Shown here piece by piece: positions 27,971 through 36,947 of a DNA stretch of 64,000 nt. Position 1 is the stretch's first letter. Every line of letters begins with the position of its first letter. The DNA is taken from contig NZ_JAUNLP010000001.1 in the NCBI RefSeq assembly GCF_030532195.1, positions 410,669 through 474,668 of the forward strand. The letters run 5' to 3'. The notes beneath the pieces were generated by a model, which was given only the letters and a program-made list of their open reading frames with translations, ran no database searches and had not been told where the DNA came from. A program made the translations under genes and the position numbers. The DNA comes from Corynebacterium sp. (GTDB lineage Bacteria > Actinomycetota > Actinomycetes > Mycobacteriales > Mycobacteriaceae).

Positions 27971-29398
27971 TTACAGATCGGCTGGCGCGGCGAAATGGCC
28001 TGCCACTGCGGTAGCTGCTGCGACTGCCGGGCTGACCAGGTGGGTACGACCCCCCTTGCCCTGGCGGCCTTCGAAGTTGCGGTTGGATGTCGAAGCACAG
28101 CGCTGACCTGGGGTGAGCTGGTCCGGGTTCATGCCCAGGCACATGGAGCAGCCCGGCATACGCCATTCAGCACCCGCTGCTTCAAAGATCTTGTCCAGGC
28201 CCTCTTCCTGAGCCTGCGCGCGAACCTTGGCAGAGCCGGGGACGATGAGCATCTGAACTCCGTCGGCAACCTTACGGCCCTTCAGTACGTCGGCAACTGC
28301 GCGCATGTCCTCGATGCGGCCGTTGGTGCAAGAGCCGACGAAGACGACGTCGACGTTGACATCGCGCATCGGAGTGCCGGGCTTGAGATCCATGTACTCC
28401 AGTGCCCGCTCGGCGGCGATGCGCTCGGAGTCTTCGGCAATGTATTCCGGATCTGGGACTTCCTCGCCCAGCGGGACACCCTGACCTGGGTTGGTGCCCC
28501 AGGTGACAAATGGAGTCAGTGCAGAGCCATCGATTTCGACAACCTTGTCGAATTCGGCGTCGTCATCCGTGACCAGCGACTTCCAGTACTCGACGGCCTC
28601 GTCCCACTGCTCGCCCTTCGGAGCGTGCGGACGACCCTTCAGGTACTCGAAGGTGGTCTCATCAGGAGCAATCATGCCGGCGCGAGCGCCTGCTTCGATG
28701 GACATGTTGCAGATGGTCATGCGGGCTTCCATCGACAGCTTCTCAATGGCCTCGCCGCGGTATTCAATGACGTGGCCCTGACCGCCGCCAGTACCGATCT
28801 TGGCGATAATCGCCAGAATCAGGTCCTTTGCAGTAACGCCGTCCTGCAGCTCTCCGGTGACGTTGACCGCCATGGTCTTGAAAGGCTTCAGCGGCAGCGT
28901 CTGGGTTGCGAGAACGTGCTCAACCTCAGAGGTGCCGATACCGAAGGCCATTGCGCCGAAAGCGCCGTGCGTTGCCGTGTGGGAGTCACCGCAGACCACC
29001 GTGGTGCCCGGCTGAGTCAGGCCCAGCTGCGGGCCGACGACGTGGACGATACCCTGCTCGGTATCGCCCATCGGGTGCAGGCGAATGCCGAATTCCTCGG
29101 CATTCTTACGCAGAGTTGCAATCTGAGTGCGTGAGGTCGGTTCCTTAATCAGATCGATATTGCCACCGGAAACGGTGGTTGGAACATTGTGGTCCTCGGT
29201 TGCGATCGTCAGATCCGGACGACGAACCTTGCGCCCTGCCAGACGAAGACCATCGAACGCCTGCGGGGAGGTAACCTCGTGGACGAGGTGGAGATCGATG
29301 TAAATCAGATCGGGTTCTCCGTTTTCGCCCTGCTTGACTACATGGTCACGCCAGACCTTCTCGGCCAGTGTCTTCGGGCTAGTGTCCGTGGTGCGCAT
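27971..29398 (-). CDS. leuC: 3-isopropylmalate dehydratase large subunit
   Basis: Aconitase-family large subunit, 475 aa, converting 2- to 3-isopropylmalate. The Fe-S cysteines appear in [14 protein letters not shown] and [11 protein letters not shown], with [16 protein letters not shown] upstream. It is divergent from ltbR; the 65-nt shared region holds the palindrome listed below. LtbR represses leuB and leuCD in C. glutamicum, and the same wiring is likely here. Confidence 0.97.
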   Translation of the reverse strand: MRTTDTSPKTLAEKVWRDHVVKQGENGEPDLIYIDLHLVHEVTSPQAFDGLRLAGRKVRRPDLTIATEDHNVPTTVSGGNIDLIKEPTSRTQIATLRKNAEEFGIRLHPMGDTEQGIVHVVGPQLGLTQPGTTVVCGDSHTATHGAFGAMAFGIGTSEVEHVLATQTLPLKPFKTMAVNVTGELQDGVTAKDLILAIIAKIGTGGGQGHVIEYRGEAIEKLSMEARMTICNMSIEAGARAGMIAPDETTFEYLKGRPHAPKGEQWDEAVEYWKSLVTDDDAEFDKVVEIDGSALTPFVTWGTNPGQGVPLGEEVPDPEYIAEDSERIAAERALEYMDLKPGTPMRDVNVDVVFVGSCTNGRIEDMRAVADVLKGRKVADGVQMLIVPGSAKVRAQAQEEGLDKIFEAAGAEWRMPGCSMCLGMNPDQLTPGQRCASTSNRNFEGRQGKGGRTHLVSPAVAAATAVAGHFAAPADL

Positions 29399-29432
29399 AG
29401 TGGGTGAGCCGCCTTCCGGATATATCGCTTTT

Positions 29433-29449
29433 ATCTCAAAGTATGAGAT
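29433..29449. promoter_or_regulatory. Probable LtbR operator between leuC and ltbR
   Basis: Perfect inverted repeat ATCTCA-N5-TGAGAT in the 65-nt leuC/ltbR divergent region, just before a TAATAT -10 box (29452-29457) for ltbR. Its position suits simultaneous control of both genes. LtbR is known to bind this intergenic region in C. glutamicum; the exact site here is inferred. Confidence 0.6.
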
Positions 29450-29463
29450 GTTAATATCATGGC

Positions 29464-30189
29464 ATGGGACAGATTAGCACATCCGAGACTCCAGCCCTAA
29501 GCGGCATTAAAGTTCTCGACCGTTCAGTACTGATTTTGCGGTCGGTAGCAGAAACTCCGCGCACACTTGCAGAACTGTGCGAGGACACCGGGCTTCCCCG
29601 CGCCACCGCCCACCGTCTGGCCACCGCGCTGGAAGTACACCGCCTAGTCACCCGCACTCCCGATGGTCGCTGGACGACTGGTCCCGGGCTCACCGAGCTC
29701 ACTCCCGTCACCACGGACTTGCTTGCCGACGCCGCCGCGCACATCCTCCCGAAGCTGGTTGAGGTCACCGGCGAATCGGTGCAGCTTTATCGACTAACGG
29801 GTGATACTCGCACCTGCATTGCCTCCATGGAACCGGCCACCGGCCTGCGCAATACAGTGCCGGTTGGGTCCCGCATGCCGCTGACCGCAGGCTCTGCAGC
29901 ACGCGTGCTGCTGGCCTTTGGCCCGGAAAAACTGGCGCAGCGCGTGTTGCCCGATGCCGACTTCTCCCAGCAGGACCTCGAGGATTGCCGCAGGCTTGGC
30001 TGGTCGGAATCTATGGGTGAGCGCGATCCCGCGCTTGCTTCCGTTTCCGCGCCGGTTTTTGATACGCATCACCGCATGATTGCAGTACTGTCCGTCTCCG
30101 GTCCGGTTGAACGTATGACGCCGTCGCCCTATGAATGCTGGGGTGCCGATGTACTAGCCGCAGCTAAAGATATGAGTTCCCGCCTGTAA
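29464..30189 (+). CDS. ltbR: IclR-type regulator LtbR
   Basis: IclR-family repressor, 241 aa. The N-terminal winged helix has [21 protein letters not shown] and [15 protein letters not shown]. The effector domain follows ([21 protein letters not shown]). Position divergent from leuCD is that of LtbR, regulator of leucine and tryptophan genes. No Shine-Dalgarno sequence is seen; a TAATAT box ends 6 nt before the ATG, so the mRNA is probably leaderless. The stop overlaps the next start (TAATG). Confidence 0.92.
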   Translation: MGQISTSETPALSGIKVLDRSVLILRSVAETPRTLAELCEDTGLPRATAHRLATALEVHRLVTRTPDGRWTTGPGLTELTPVTTDLLADAAAHILPKLVEVTGESVQLYRLTGDTRTCIASMEPATGLRNTVPVGSRMPLTAGSAARVLLAFGPEKLAQRVLPDADFSQQDLEDCRRLGWSESMGERDPALASVSAPVFDTHHRMIAVLSVSGPVERMTPSPYECWGADVLAAAKDMSSRL

Positions 30190-31373
30190 TGCCTGCGTAC
30201 CGCCACCTCGTCCTCCTTCTGTCCATGTTCGCGGCGGTGGGCTCGTCGGTAGTCCACATGGGTGTGCCCTTCCTTATCCCCTCTCTGCAGGACACCGGCC
30301 TCAGTCTGTCGGTCGCAGGTCTTATCGCCGCAATGCCGGCAGCCGGTGTTGTTGTCACACTCATTGCCTGGGGCTGGTTCGTTGACCGCTACGGTGAACG
30401 AGCAGCCCTTTTTGCAGGCTTGTCCTCTACTGCCGTAACGACGGGGCTTGCGGCCCTGGCTGCGTCGAAAAGCCCTGCCCTACTCGGCGGCGCGCTCTTC
30501 CTCGCCGGTTGCGCGGCGGCAAGTGTGAATTCAGCATCAGGGCGTGTGGTGTCGGGATGGTACCCACCGCATCAGCGCGGCACTGCAATGGGCATCCGAC
30601 AGATGGCGCAGCCACTCGGTGCCGCCCTGTCCGCCGTGACTTTGCACCCGCTGGCACAGAATTACGGAATCGGCGGCGCACTTGCCATGCCGACGATTCT
30701 GTGTACCGTGCTGGCAGTGTTGGTGCTAGTGGGCGTGAAGAATCCGCCGCGCCCGGACACCTCGAATCCCGCTGTGACGGCTAGCCCCTACCGTGGTAGT
30801 CGCTACCTGGTGCGCATTCACATTGCTTCGGCGCTACTGTCCTGGCCGCAGTCGATGATGGGGGCCTACATTTTGGTATGGCTGCTATCAGTGGGCTACG
30901 CCGATGCCACGGCGGGCACAATTGTCATGGTCGCGCAGTTGCTCGGCGCCGGATCGAGGGCTGTGATGGGAGTAATCTCTGACCGCGTGCGCTCCCGCAT
31001 CAAGCCGTATCGATGGGTTTCCGCCACTACCTTTGTCCTGGCAGTCACCATGATTATTGTCGGCTGGGCTGACTGGCGTGCGTTTGGCACGGTCATCATC
31101 TGTGCGCTCGCGGTCGCCGTTGTCAGCCCCAACGGCCTTGCTTTTACCGCCGTGGCCGAATACGCGGGACCGTTTTGGTCTGGGCGTGCGATGGGCACGC
31201 AGAATACCTTTCAAAACATCATCTATGCTGCTACCCCACCGCTTTCCGGCGCCATCGTCGGCGCGGTCGGCTTCCCGGCGCTCTTTGCCGTCACCGCGCT
31301 CTTCCCCGCGGCTGCTTTGGCAATTGCACCGCGGGAGGACGAGAGCCGCGATGGACGGGTCGAGTTGGACTAA
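30189..31373 (+). CDS. Major facilitator superfamily transporter
   Basis: MFS permease, 394 aa with about 12 membrane helices. WGWFVDRYGERAALFAG is the cytoplasmic loop 2-3 motif, and GRVVSGWYPPHQRGTAMGIRQMAQPLGAAL is typical of MFS helix 4-5. Its start overlaps the ltbR stop by one base, so the two are translated together and the transporter is likely under LtbR control. The substrate is unknown. Its stop overlaps that of the convergent TDT gene (31370-31373). Confidence 0.88.
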   Translation: MPAYRHLVLLLSMFAAVGSSVVHMGVPFLIPSLQDTGLSLSVAGLIAAMPAAGVVVTLIAWGWFVDRYGERAALFAGLSSTAVTTGLAALAASKSPALLGGALFLAGCAAASVNSASGRVVSGWYPPHQRGTAMGIRQMAQPLGAALSAVTLHPLAQNYGIGGALAMPTILCTVLAVLVLVGVKNPPRPDTSNPAVTASPYRGSRYLVRIHIASALLSWPQSMMGAYILVWLLSVGYADATAGTIVMVAQLLGAGSRAVMGVISDRVRSRIKPYRWVSATTFVLAVTMIIVGWADWRAFGTVIICALAVAVVSPNGLAFTAVAEYAGPFWSGRAMGTQNTFQNIIYAATPPLSGAIVGAVGFPALFAVTALFPAAALAIAPREDESRDGRVELD

Positions 31374-32326
31374 GCGGCCTCAGCGATCTTCTGCGCCTGG
31401 TGCGCAGACATTGCCCACGTGCCAAAACGGGCCACACAGATTACCCAGTGAATTGCCAGCAGCCACAGCAGTACGCGGCTGGCAATGAATAGCCAAGTAG
31501 CTTCGGTGGTAATAAACAGCAAGAAAGTACCCAGGCTGAGCGTGCCCACGGGGAAGGTCGACCCCCACCATGCAGGGCTGTAGCCAGCCCAACGGAATAC
31601 GGCGCGACCGAACCGTCGGAAAGCGATGAGCGCCATGAACACGCCCAGAATCAGCACGACTGCGCCATAGACGGTGGCGAAACCCGGATTGAACAGCAAC
31701 TGTGCAGCAGCCGTGGACTGTCCCACGACGCCGAGTGGAATCCACGTGGTGCCAGCGAGGCTGTCAGGAAGCGGCATCCGACCGCGCAGCATTGCCAGGT
31801 AGCAGCGCACCAAAATCGGCAGCACGGTAATCAACGTCCACCAGAAGAAAGCCTGAGCGCACACGTAATAGAAATTGCCGTAGATGAAGCTCAACTGCGC
31901 GCCACTAGTGGCTGCGACCATCGGTGCGACCAGCGCGAGACCCCACTGAAAAGTCGGCTCACCTTCGAATCCACGAAGCTGACGGATGCTGACAATGACC
32001 GCCAGCGGTGCGCCAATCCACCAGGACACCAACTGCCACAGGCTGTTGGTAAAAAGTGGCGCTGCGGCGGAACCGAAGGCCAGAATACCCATGGCCAGCA
32101 TGCCCCACGGAGCCATGAGCTTTGAACGAAACGGCGGATTTTTGAATCGAATCCAGCCGACAATCATGAAGCCGAGAATGCCTGCGGCAACAATGAAAAG
32201 TATGAGTGGAATCACCGGCCAATTGTGGAGGTGAGCCAGTGAAGCAAAAATCGAGGTGCCCATCAGCGACCCAGCCCATGCAGGACCGGGTGGCGCCAGC
32301 ACATCACGATGTGTGGATTTTGTCAT
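31370..32326 (-). CDS. TDT/SLAC1-family transporter
   Basis: Integral membrane protein of 318 aa with about 10 helices. APPGPAWAGSLMGTSIFASL at the N-terminus, and the regular run of helices to TTEATWLFIASRVLLW, fit the tellurite-resistance/dicarboxylate transporter (TDT) family, whose members move C4-dicarboxylates, sulfite or anions. The substrate here is not evident. It is divergent from the CMD-like gene. Confidence 0.8.
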   Translation of the reverse strand: MTKSTHRDVLAPPGPAWAGSLMGTSIFASLAHLHNWPVIPLILFIVAAGILGFMIVGWIRFKNPPFRSKLMAPWGMLAMGILAFGSAAAPLFTNSLWQLVSWWIGAPLAVIVSIRQLRGFEGEPTFQWGLALVAPMVAATSGAQLSFIYGNFYYVCAQAFFWWTLITVLPILVRCYLAMLRGRMPLPDSLAGTTWIPLGVVGQSTAAAQLLFNPGFATVYGAVVLILGVFMALIAFRRFGRAVFRWAGYSPAWWGSTFPVGTLSLGTFLLFITTEATWLFIASRVLLWLLAIHWVICVARFGTWAMSAHQAQKIAEAA

Positions 32327-32403
32327 GAGTACACCGTATTCACTTTTGCTCGGCTGTGCTCAAATCGCCCCAGTTTTCGTTATAGAGCCTAGAATAATTC
32401 CCT

Positions 32404-32826
32404 ATGAGCAATCCCAATGATGACCTCTTTTCCCCAGAACGCTACGATGCCGGAATCAAAATTCGGCGTGAGGTAATGGGGGACGAATTCGTCGATGCCG
32501 CCCTCGCCCGCAACGCAGGTTCGGACGGGGAGACACTGCAAAAGCACATCACCGCCACTGTCTGGGGCTCAGTGTGGAGCCGCGAAGGCCTGGCCAAGCG
32601 CGATCGCTCTCTGCTTAACATCGGCATGCTGGTGGCACTGCGAGCGACTGAGGAACTGCGCGGTCACATTAAGGGCGCACTCGCAAACGGTCTCACCCGC
32701 ACCGAAATCACCGAAGCCATCGTCCATTCTTCGGGCTACTGCGGCGCACCAGCCGCCCTGTCCGCCATGAAGGTCGCGCAGGAGGTGCTCGTCGAAGAGC
32801 TCGGTCCGCTTGACGACGAAGAATAG
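32404..32826 (+). CDS. Carboxymuconolactone decarboxylase family protein
   Basis: Small all-helical protein, 140 aa. The sequence WSREGLAKRDRSLLNIGMLVALRATEEL, then HIKGALANGLTRTEI and IVHSSGYCGAPAALSAM, is characteristic of 4-carboxymuconolactone decarboxylases (PcaC). No other protocatechuate-pathway gene is nearby, so it may be a CMD-fold enzyme of other function. Only one Cys occurs in the C-terminal motif, so an AhpD-type CxxC activity is excluded. The last 91 nt overlap the convergent acyltransferase gene. Confidence 0.85.
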   Translation: MSNPNDDLFSPERYDAGIKIRREVMGDEFVDAALARNAGSDGETLQKHITATVWGSVWSREGLAKRDRSLLNIGMLVALRATEELRGHIKGALANGLTRTEITEAIVHSSGYCGAPAALSAMKVAQEVLVEELGPLDDEE

Positions 32827-33929
32827 TCAGCCCATGGGCTATCCGGCCCCGGCCTACGAGTTATGACATCGGTAACTCGACGCAGCAGCCATGCCAGCGG
32901 AATGGTGACCACAGCGGTGACTACCGCCACCGCGAACATCGAACCTTGGAAAGTCTGGTAGCCCATGATTTTCATCGTCCAGTCCATCACCAGGACATGG
33001 ATGAGGAAAAACTCATAGGAAATCTCGCCCAACCAAATCATGGCCGGATGGCGAAGCCACTTCACTTCCGCGCCGAGAGCGATAGGTGCTACGAACACGC
33101 CAGCGGACAGCCCATAGATTGTGGTCTTCCACAATGCCTGATTAACATCATCCGGCACAAGCGTGGCCGGACCCACCTGAGTTGTTGTGGCGAGTAAGAA
33201 CAGCGCCAGTGACACCAGCCAGCTGCCCACCAGATTCACGCGCCAGCCAACCTTGCGGCCGTAGGCCAACAGCATGCCAATAGCGAACCAATCAAAGTAC
33301 GCCATCGGCCACAGCCGCGACACCACTGGCAGAAGATCCTGCTGATGAGAAAGAACGGTCCAGATTGGGCCTATGGCGCCGAAGCCAATGATGATGGCCA
33401 GTACCGGCCCAGGACGCAATCGGTCCTTGGTGACCGTCCACAGCGCCAGGCCGACCAGCGGCAACACCACATAGAAGCCGACCTCGACCACCATCGACCA
33501 CATCTGCGACAGACCAGGGTGAATCCAACCGAACTGCACCGTCTGGGTAAAAGACATCGTGCGCAGCCAGCCACTTATTCCCCCAGCAGCCGGCGGCGGA
33601 TTGTCCGAGGCATGAATGAGGAACGCCGCCGTCACCACGATCCAGTAGGCCGGCAGGACTCTTTTTGCGCGGCTGATGAAATACTTTCGCAGACTAGGTG
33701 GGCTCGCGTGGCCGTCGTTAGGCGATGCGAACCAGCGTCCTGTAAGCAGAAATGCCGAGAGGACGAAGAAAATGGTCACGCCGATTTCGAATCGTCCGTT
33801 GAGACGCCCCGTCCAGTCATCGGTATAGTTGCCAGTCCAGAATGCGGCGTGGGTGAGAAGAACACCGAAGGCACCGATTGCACGGATGCCGGTGAGCTCC
33901 GGAACATAGGTGGACGTGGGCGCTTTCAT
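32736..33929 (-). CDS. Acyltransferase 3 family membrane protein (OafA-like)
   Basis: Membrane O-acyltransferase, 397 aa with about 10 helices. The start VPELTGIRAIGAFGVLLTHAAFW contains the conserved Arg and His of the family, and FEIGVTIFFVLSAFLLTGRWF follows. Such proteins acetylate or acylate cell-envelope sugars. The Ser-rich C-terminal ~30 residues overlap, antisense, the end of the CMD gene. It is 57 nt downstream of the LDH-family gene in the same direction. Confidence 0.88.
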   Translation of the reverse strand: MKAPTSTYVPELTGIRAIGAFGVLLTHAAFWTGNYTDDWTGRLNGRFEIGVTIFFVLSAFLLTGRWFASPNDGHASPPSLRKYFISRAKRVLPAYWIVVTAAFLIHASDNPPPAAGGISGWLRTMSFTQTVQFGWIHPGLSQMWSMVVEVGFYVVLPLVGLALWTVTKDRLRPGPVLAIIIGFGAIGPIWTVLSHQQDLLPVVSRLWPMAYFDWFAIGMLLAYGRKVGWRVNLVGSWLVSLALFLLATTTQVGPATLVPDDVNQALWKTTIYGLSAGVFVAPIALGAEVKWLRHPAMIWLGEISYEFFLIHVLVMDWTMKIMGYQTFQGSMFAVAVVTAVVTIPLAWLLRRVTDVITRRPGPDSPWADYSSSSSGPSSSTSTSCATFMADRAAGAPQ

Positions 33930-33986
33930 GCCAATTATGTTAAGCGAGCAAAGTATTAACCGTGTAATTTTATGCCAAAGCTCGCC

Positions 33987-34943
33987 CTACATATTCTCAA
34001 CGGTGCTCAGAATGTACTTTGCTGAAGCGTGTAGCTGCTCCATCTCCCAATCATTGAGCTGTGGCGGCATGCGGCGAATGATACCCTCGCGACCGATTAC
34101 TGCAGGCATGGACAGTGACACATCCGGCAGCCCATATTCGCCGTCCAGACGCGTGCACACTGGGTGAACGCTGTTTTGATCCAGCATGACGGCGCGGGCA
34201 ATCTCCAAAGCAGAACGCGCCACACCCGCGTTTGTCCAGCCCTTGGCATTGAGCACGTCATAGGCCGATCCCACGACCGCATCCTGAATCTCCTGTGCCG
34301 TGGGCAGTGGCTTTCCATGCCACTTTTCAAGGTCTGACCAGCCGACACCCTGGACATTGAGCGTGGACAGAATCGGCACGGCGGTAAGACCGTGTTCACC
34401 CATCATGTACCCCGTCACCGATTTCGGGTCGATGCCCAACTGCTTGGCAACTACCCAGCGCAACCGGGCTGAATCCAACATTGTGCCAGTACCGAACAGC
34501 TTTTCCTGCGGGTAATCAAACTCTGTGTGCGCCAGATGGACCACAGCGTCGAGCGGATTGGTAATAAACAGGACAATCGCGTCACGCGTGTGCTTCACGA
34601 TGCCCGGCATGACATCCCGCACCACTTCCCCGCTGAGCTTGGCCAATCCAGCGCGGTCTGGACGTGAATTGGGGTCATCCGGATCGGGCACAATCGACGC
34701 GCCGGCAGCGATGATGATCATGTCTGCATCAGCGCAGTCGCTGTAGTCGCCGACATGCACATCGACATAGTCAGTACCTGGCACACCGGTGGACTGCGAC
34801 TGATCAAGCGCCTCCCCATGCGCGACACCAGGTGCGGTATCAATCGTGGCAATCTCAGCAAAAAGTCCCGATTCCATGGCATACGTCAGCACATACGAAC
34901 CAACGTGACCGAGACCGATACATACAAGCTTTGAGTGTTTCAT
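33987..34943 (-). CDS. Lactate/malate dehydrogenase family, L-2-hydroxyacid dehydrogenase
   Basis: NAD-dependent dehydrogenase, 318 aa from ATG 34943 (MKHSKLVCIGLGHVGS); an upstream frame extension would cross the tRNA terminator. The Rossmann motif is GLGHVG. Family residues include ITNPLDAVVHLA, GTMLDSARLRW and the catalytic His in GEHGLTAVP. The substrate loop (DPDDPNSRPDRAGLAKL) differs from ordinary L-lactate dehydrogenase (NQKPGETRLDL) and is longer, nearer to L-2-hydroxyisocaproate dehydrogenases. The substrate is therefore uncertain. The start is preceded by a tandem 13-bp repeat containing two -10-like hexamers. Confidence 0.85.
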   Translation of the reverse strand: MKHSKLVCIGLGHVGSYVLTYAMESGLFAEIATIDTAPGVAHGEALDQSQSTGVPGTDYVDVHVGDYSDCADADMIIIAAGASIVPDPDDPNSRPDRAGLAKLSGEVVRDVMPGIVKHTRDAIVLFITNPLDAVVHLAHTEFDYPQEKLFGTGTMLDSARLRWVVAKQLGIDPKSVTGYMMGEHGLTAVPILSTLNVQGVGWSDLEKWHGKPLPTAQEIQDAVVGSAYDVLNAKGWTNAGVARSALEIARAVMLDQNSVHPVCTRLDGEYGLPDVSLSMPAVIGREGIIRRMPPQLNDWEMEQLHASAKYILSTVENM

Positions 34944-34944
34944 A

Positions 34945-34970
34945 GTCTCGATACTAGGTCTCGATACTAG
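34945..34970 (-). promoter_or_regulatory. Tandem 13-bp repeat with duplicated -10 box before the LDH-family gene
   Basis: Two perfect adjacent copies of a 13-mer (minus strand CTAGTATCGAGAC). Each copy has TAGTAT, a good -10 hexamer. The proximal one (34951-34956) ends 7 nt before the ATG, which suggests leaderless transcription. No Shine-Dalgarno sequence is seen. Confidence 0.55.
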
Positions 34971-35010
34971 GACTGCTGAAAAAACTTGGTGCAGAAAAAT
35001 TGACGCACAT

Positions 35011-35046
35011 GAAAAAGCCCCCACTCAGTTTCGAGTGGAGGCTTTA
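35011..35046 (-). terminator. Terminator of the upstream tRNA-Glu
   Basis: On the minus strand, AAAGCC-CCACTC and GAGTGG-GGCTTT (35014-35045, one mismatch) form a stem followed by TTTTTC. It lies 9 nt past the 3' end of tRNA-Glu. Confidence 0.8.
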
Positions 35047-35053
35047 AAATTTG

Positions 35054-35126
35054 TACCCCGTACGGGATTTGAACCCGTGTTACCGCCGTGAGAGGGCGGC
35101 GTCCTAGGCCGCTAGACGAACGGGGC
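35054..35126 (-). tRNA. tRNA-Glu(CTC), copy 1
   Basis: A 73-nt cloverleaf. The acceptor GCCCCGT pairs with ACGGGGT, with a G-U pair at the end. The anticodon loop CTCTCAC gives anticodon CTC, and the T-arm is GGGTTCAAATCCC. CCA is not encoded. It is identical in sequence to the copies at 36841 and 37050, but stands alone here with its own terminator. Confidence 0.95.
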
Positions 35127-35224
35127 TTAGAACTTTCTCCGCCGACGGAGTTCTGCACTGCGCCGCGGACTCGTTAACCATACCCTATGACTGTCCACTT
35201 ACTGCAAACCCGCAGTTCAAAGTC

Positions 35225-35989
35225 CTAAAAACCCAAATTCTGAGCATTGTTTTCGAGGGCTACGGAAAATTCATCGACGTCCATCTTCCGCGCCTTCGCA
35301 ACGTCTCGAACAGTCTCACGCAACGCCGCAGCCACCTGCCCCGCCGGGTCCGACGCATCGCAGTCCTTTGCACGCGGCAGGTCTGTCTCTAAGAGCAGCT
35401 TATCGACGGGCACTTGTGCCACATATGCCCTACCGCGTTTCGTTTGTAGCATCAGCGGATTGACGGAGATGTAGCCACCGCTACGGACGAGCCTGGTGAG
35501 CTCATCGCTGGTGCCCCCGAAGCGATGAAAGATGGGGATCGCATGCTCCGGCCCAACTCCGACTTCCTCCAGCAGGTCGAGAACAGCAGTAGCACTGCGG
35601 ACCGTGTGAATAGAAAGGACACATGGTTCAGGCGTAGCGGTGTCTCGGATGGCTTCCAGGATGCTTCTCAGCACGTGGAGTTGAGTCGCGGCCGATACGT
35701 CGTCAAGCCTGCGCGGCGCGAAGTCCAGACCGATCTCGCCGACAAAGCGGGTGCGTTGCAGTGCCTCTCGAAAGATTTCGAGTTCGCGCGGGTAGTTTTC
35801 GGCGATATACCACGGGTGGAAACCGACGGCGGGCATCGCGAGCTCTTCGCGCTCTAGCTGTAGGAAACCGGACGGCAGGACAGTCTGCGCGATAAAGCCG
35901 ATACCCTCGTTTGCCATGGCAGTGCGAAAATTCTCACGGGCGTGGCACGGGAGAAAGTCGTAGTGATAGTGGGTATCGATAAGACGCAT
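35225..35989 (-). CDS. TatD-family metal-dependent hydrolase
   Basis: TatD-like amidohydrolase-fold nuclease, 254 aa. Metal-site motifs are IDTHYHYD (HxH), FVGEIGLDF and LLLETDLP. The usual HCFSG motif reads HRFGG, a divergence from standard TatD. Such proteins are DNases or, in some contexts, act with other systems. Its ATG overlaps the tcdA stop by one base, so the two are coupled. Confidence 0.85.
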   Translation of the reverse strand: MRLIDTHYHYDFLPCHARENFRTAMANEGIGFIAQTVLPSGFLQLEREELAMPAVGFHPWYIAENYPRELEIFREALQRTRFVGEIGLDFAPRRLDDVSAATQLHVLRSILEAIRDTATPEPCVLSIHTVRSATAVLDLLEEVGVGPEHAIPIFHRFGGTSDELTRLVRSGGYISVNPLMLQTKRGRAYVAQVPVDKLLLETDLPRAKDCDASDPAGQVAAALRETVRDVAKARKMDVDEFSVALENNAQNLGF

Positions 35990-36777
35990 TATTTTTCCGT
36001 CGGTGGCTGAGTCTCGTCGGCCGGCTGACCGATACGCGGCGCCAGTGGAGTTTCCTCCAGCCCGAGCATTCGGCGAATGACCTTGCCAGCCAGCATTTGT
36101 CCCATAATGGGCGGGATATAGCTCATGGTACCGAGAGTCTCCGACTTGGTGCCGCTGCCCTTATTCGCAATCTTCACGGTTTCCTCCGTGGAGTACAGCA
36201 CTTCCAAACCGCGGATGCGGCGACGGATGCACACCTGGCGAACAATCTTTGCCAATGGGCAGACCTTTGTTTTATTGATCTTGGAGAAAGTCAGATACGA
36301 CGGATCCAATTTATTCCCACCGCCCATGGAGGAAATGAGATGGACGCGGTTTTCCGCACACCACTGCGCAATCTCAATCTTGCCGGTGACGTTGTCAATT
36401 GCGTCGATGACGTAATCCGGGCGCGGGAACTGCGCAAATGTATCAGCAAGATTTTCCCTGGTGAGGTAGACCTTTTGGGCATAAGTGGCGCAGTCCGGAT
36501 TGATGTCGGCGACCATGGCTTCCATCACTTCAGCCTTGACGCGCCCCACAGTAGAGACAAACGCGAGCGCCTGACGGTTGAGATTGCTCTCCTCAATCAC
36601 ATCGCCATCGAGCAGGATGAGATTGCCAACACCACCCCGTGCAAGCGCCTCCGCACAGCTGGAACCCACTCCGCCCAGACCGACGACCATGACGGTGGAA
36701 CCAGCGAGTTTTTCCAGCCCCTCCTCACCGAGGATGAGCCGCAGTCGCGCGAATCGTTCACTGGTCACTGTCGTCAT
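35989..36777 (-). CDS. tcdA: tRNA threonylcarbamoyladenosine dehydratase TcdA
   Basis: E1-like ThiF/MoeB-fold enzyme, 262 aa, that cyclises t6A37 of tRNAs to ct6A. It begins with ERFARLRLILGEEGLEKL. Nucleotide-binding GLGGVGSSCAEALARGG and LLDGDVIEESNLNRQ are intact, as is MGGGNKLDPSY. It lacks a C-terminal rhodanese or ThiS partner gene, in line with TcdA rather than ThiF. It sits next to a tRNA cluster; the association may be chance. Confidence 0.92.
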   Translation of the reverse strand: MTTVTSERFARLRLILGEEGLEKLAGSTVMVVGLGGVGSSCAEALARGGVGNLILLDGDVIEESNLNRQALAFVSTVGRVKAEVMEAMVADINPDCATYAQKVYLTRENLADTFAQFPRPDYVIDAIDNVTGKIEIAQWCAENRVHLISSMGGGNKLDPSYLTFSKINKTKVCPLAKIVRQVCIRRRIRGLEVLYSTEETVKIANKGSGTKSETLGTMSYIPPIMGQMLAGKVIRRMLGLEETPLAPRIGQPADETQPPTEK

Positions 36778-36800
36778 TGTCGCCTCGATTCTTAAGACAA

Positions 36801-36835
36801 GAAAACTCCCCAGCCGATAAGTGGCTGGGGAGTTA
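36801..36835 (-). terminator. Terminator of the tRNA-Gln/Glu cluster
   Basis: Perfect 12-bp stem aactccccagcc/ggctggggagtt (36804-36815 with 36823-36834), followed on the minus strand by TTTTC. It lies 6 nt past the 3' end of the second tRNA-Glu. Confidence 0.88.
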
Positions 36836-36840
36836 ATTGG

Positions 36841-36913
36841 TACCCCGTACGGGATTTGAACCCGTGTTACCGCCGTGAGAGGGCGGCGTCCTAGGCCGCT
36901 AGACGAACGGGGC
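36841..36913 (-). tRNA. tRNA-Glu(CTC), copy 2
   Basis: A 73-nt tRNA with anticodon CTC, identical to copies 1 and 3. It is the last tRNA of the cluster transcribed away from gltX and is followed by the terminator. Confidence 0.95.
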
Positions 36914-36947
36914 TTAGAACTTTTTCAAGTAGTGAATCTCTTCACTG

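Noticed and set aside
35129..35154. Hairpin between tatD and tRNA-Glu as a terminator
   Set aside because: The ctccg/cggag stem is short and no T-run follows on the minus strand.
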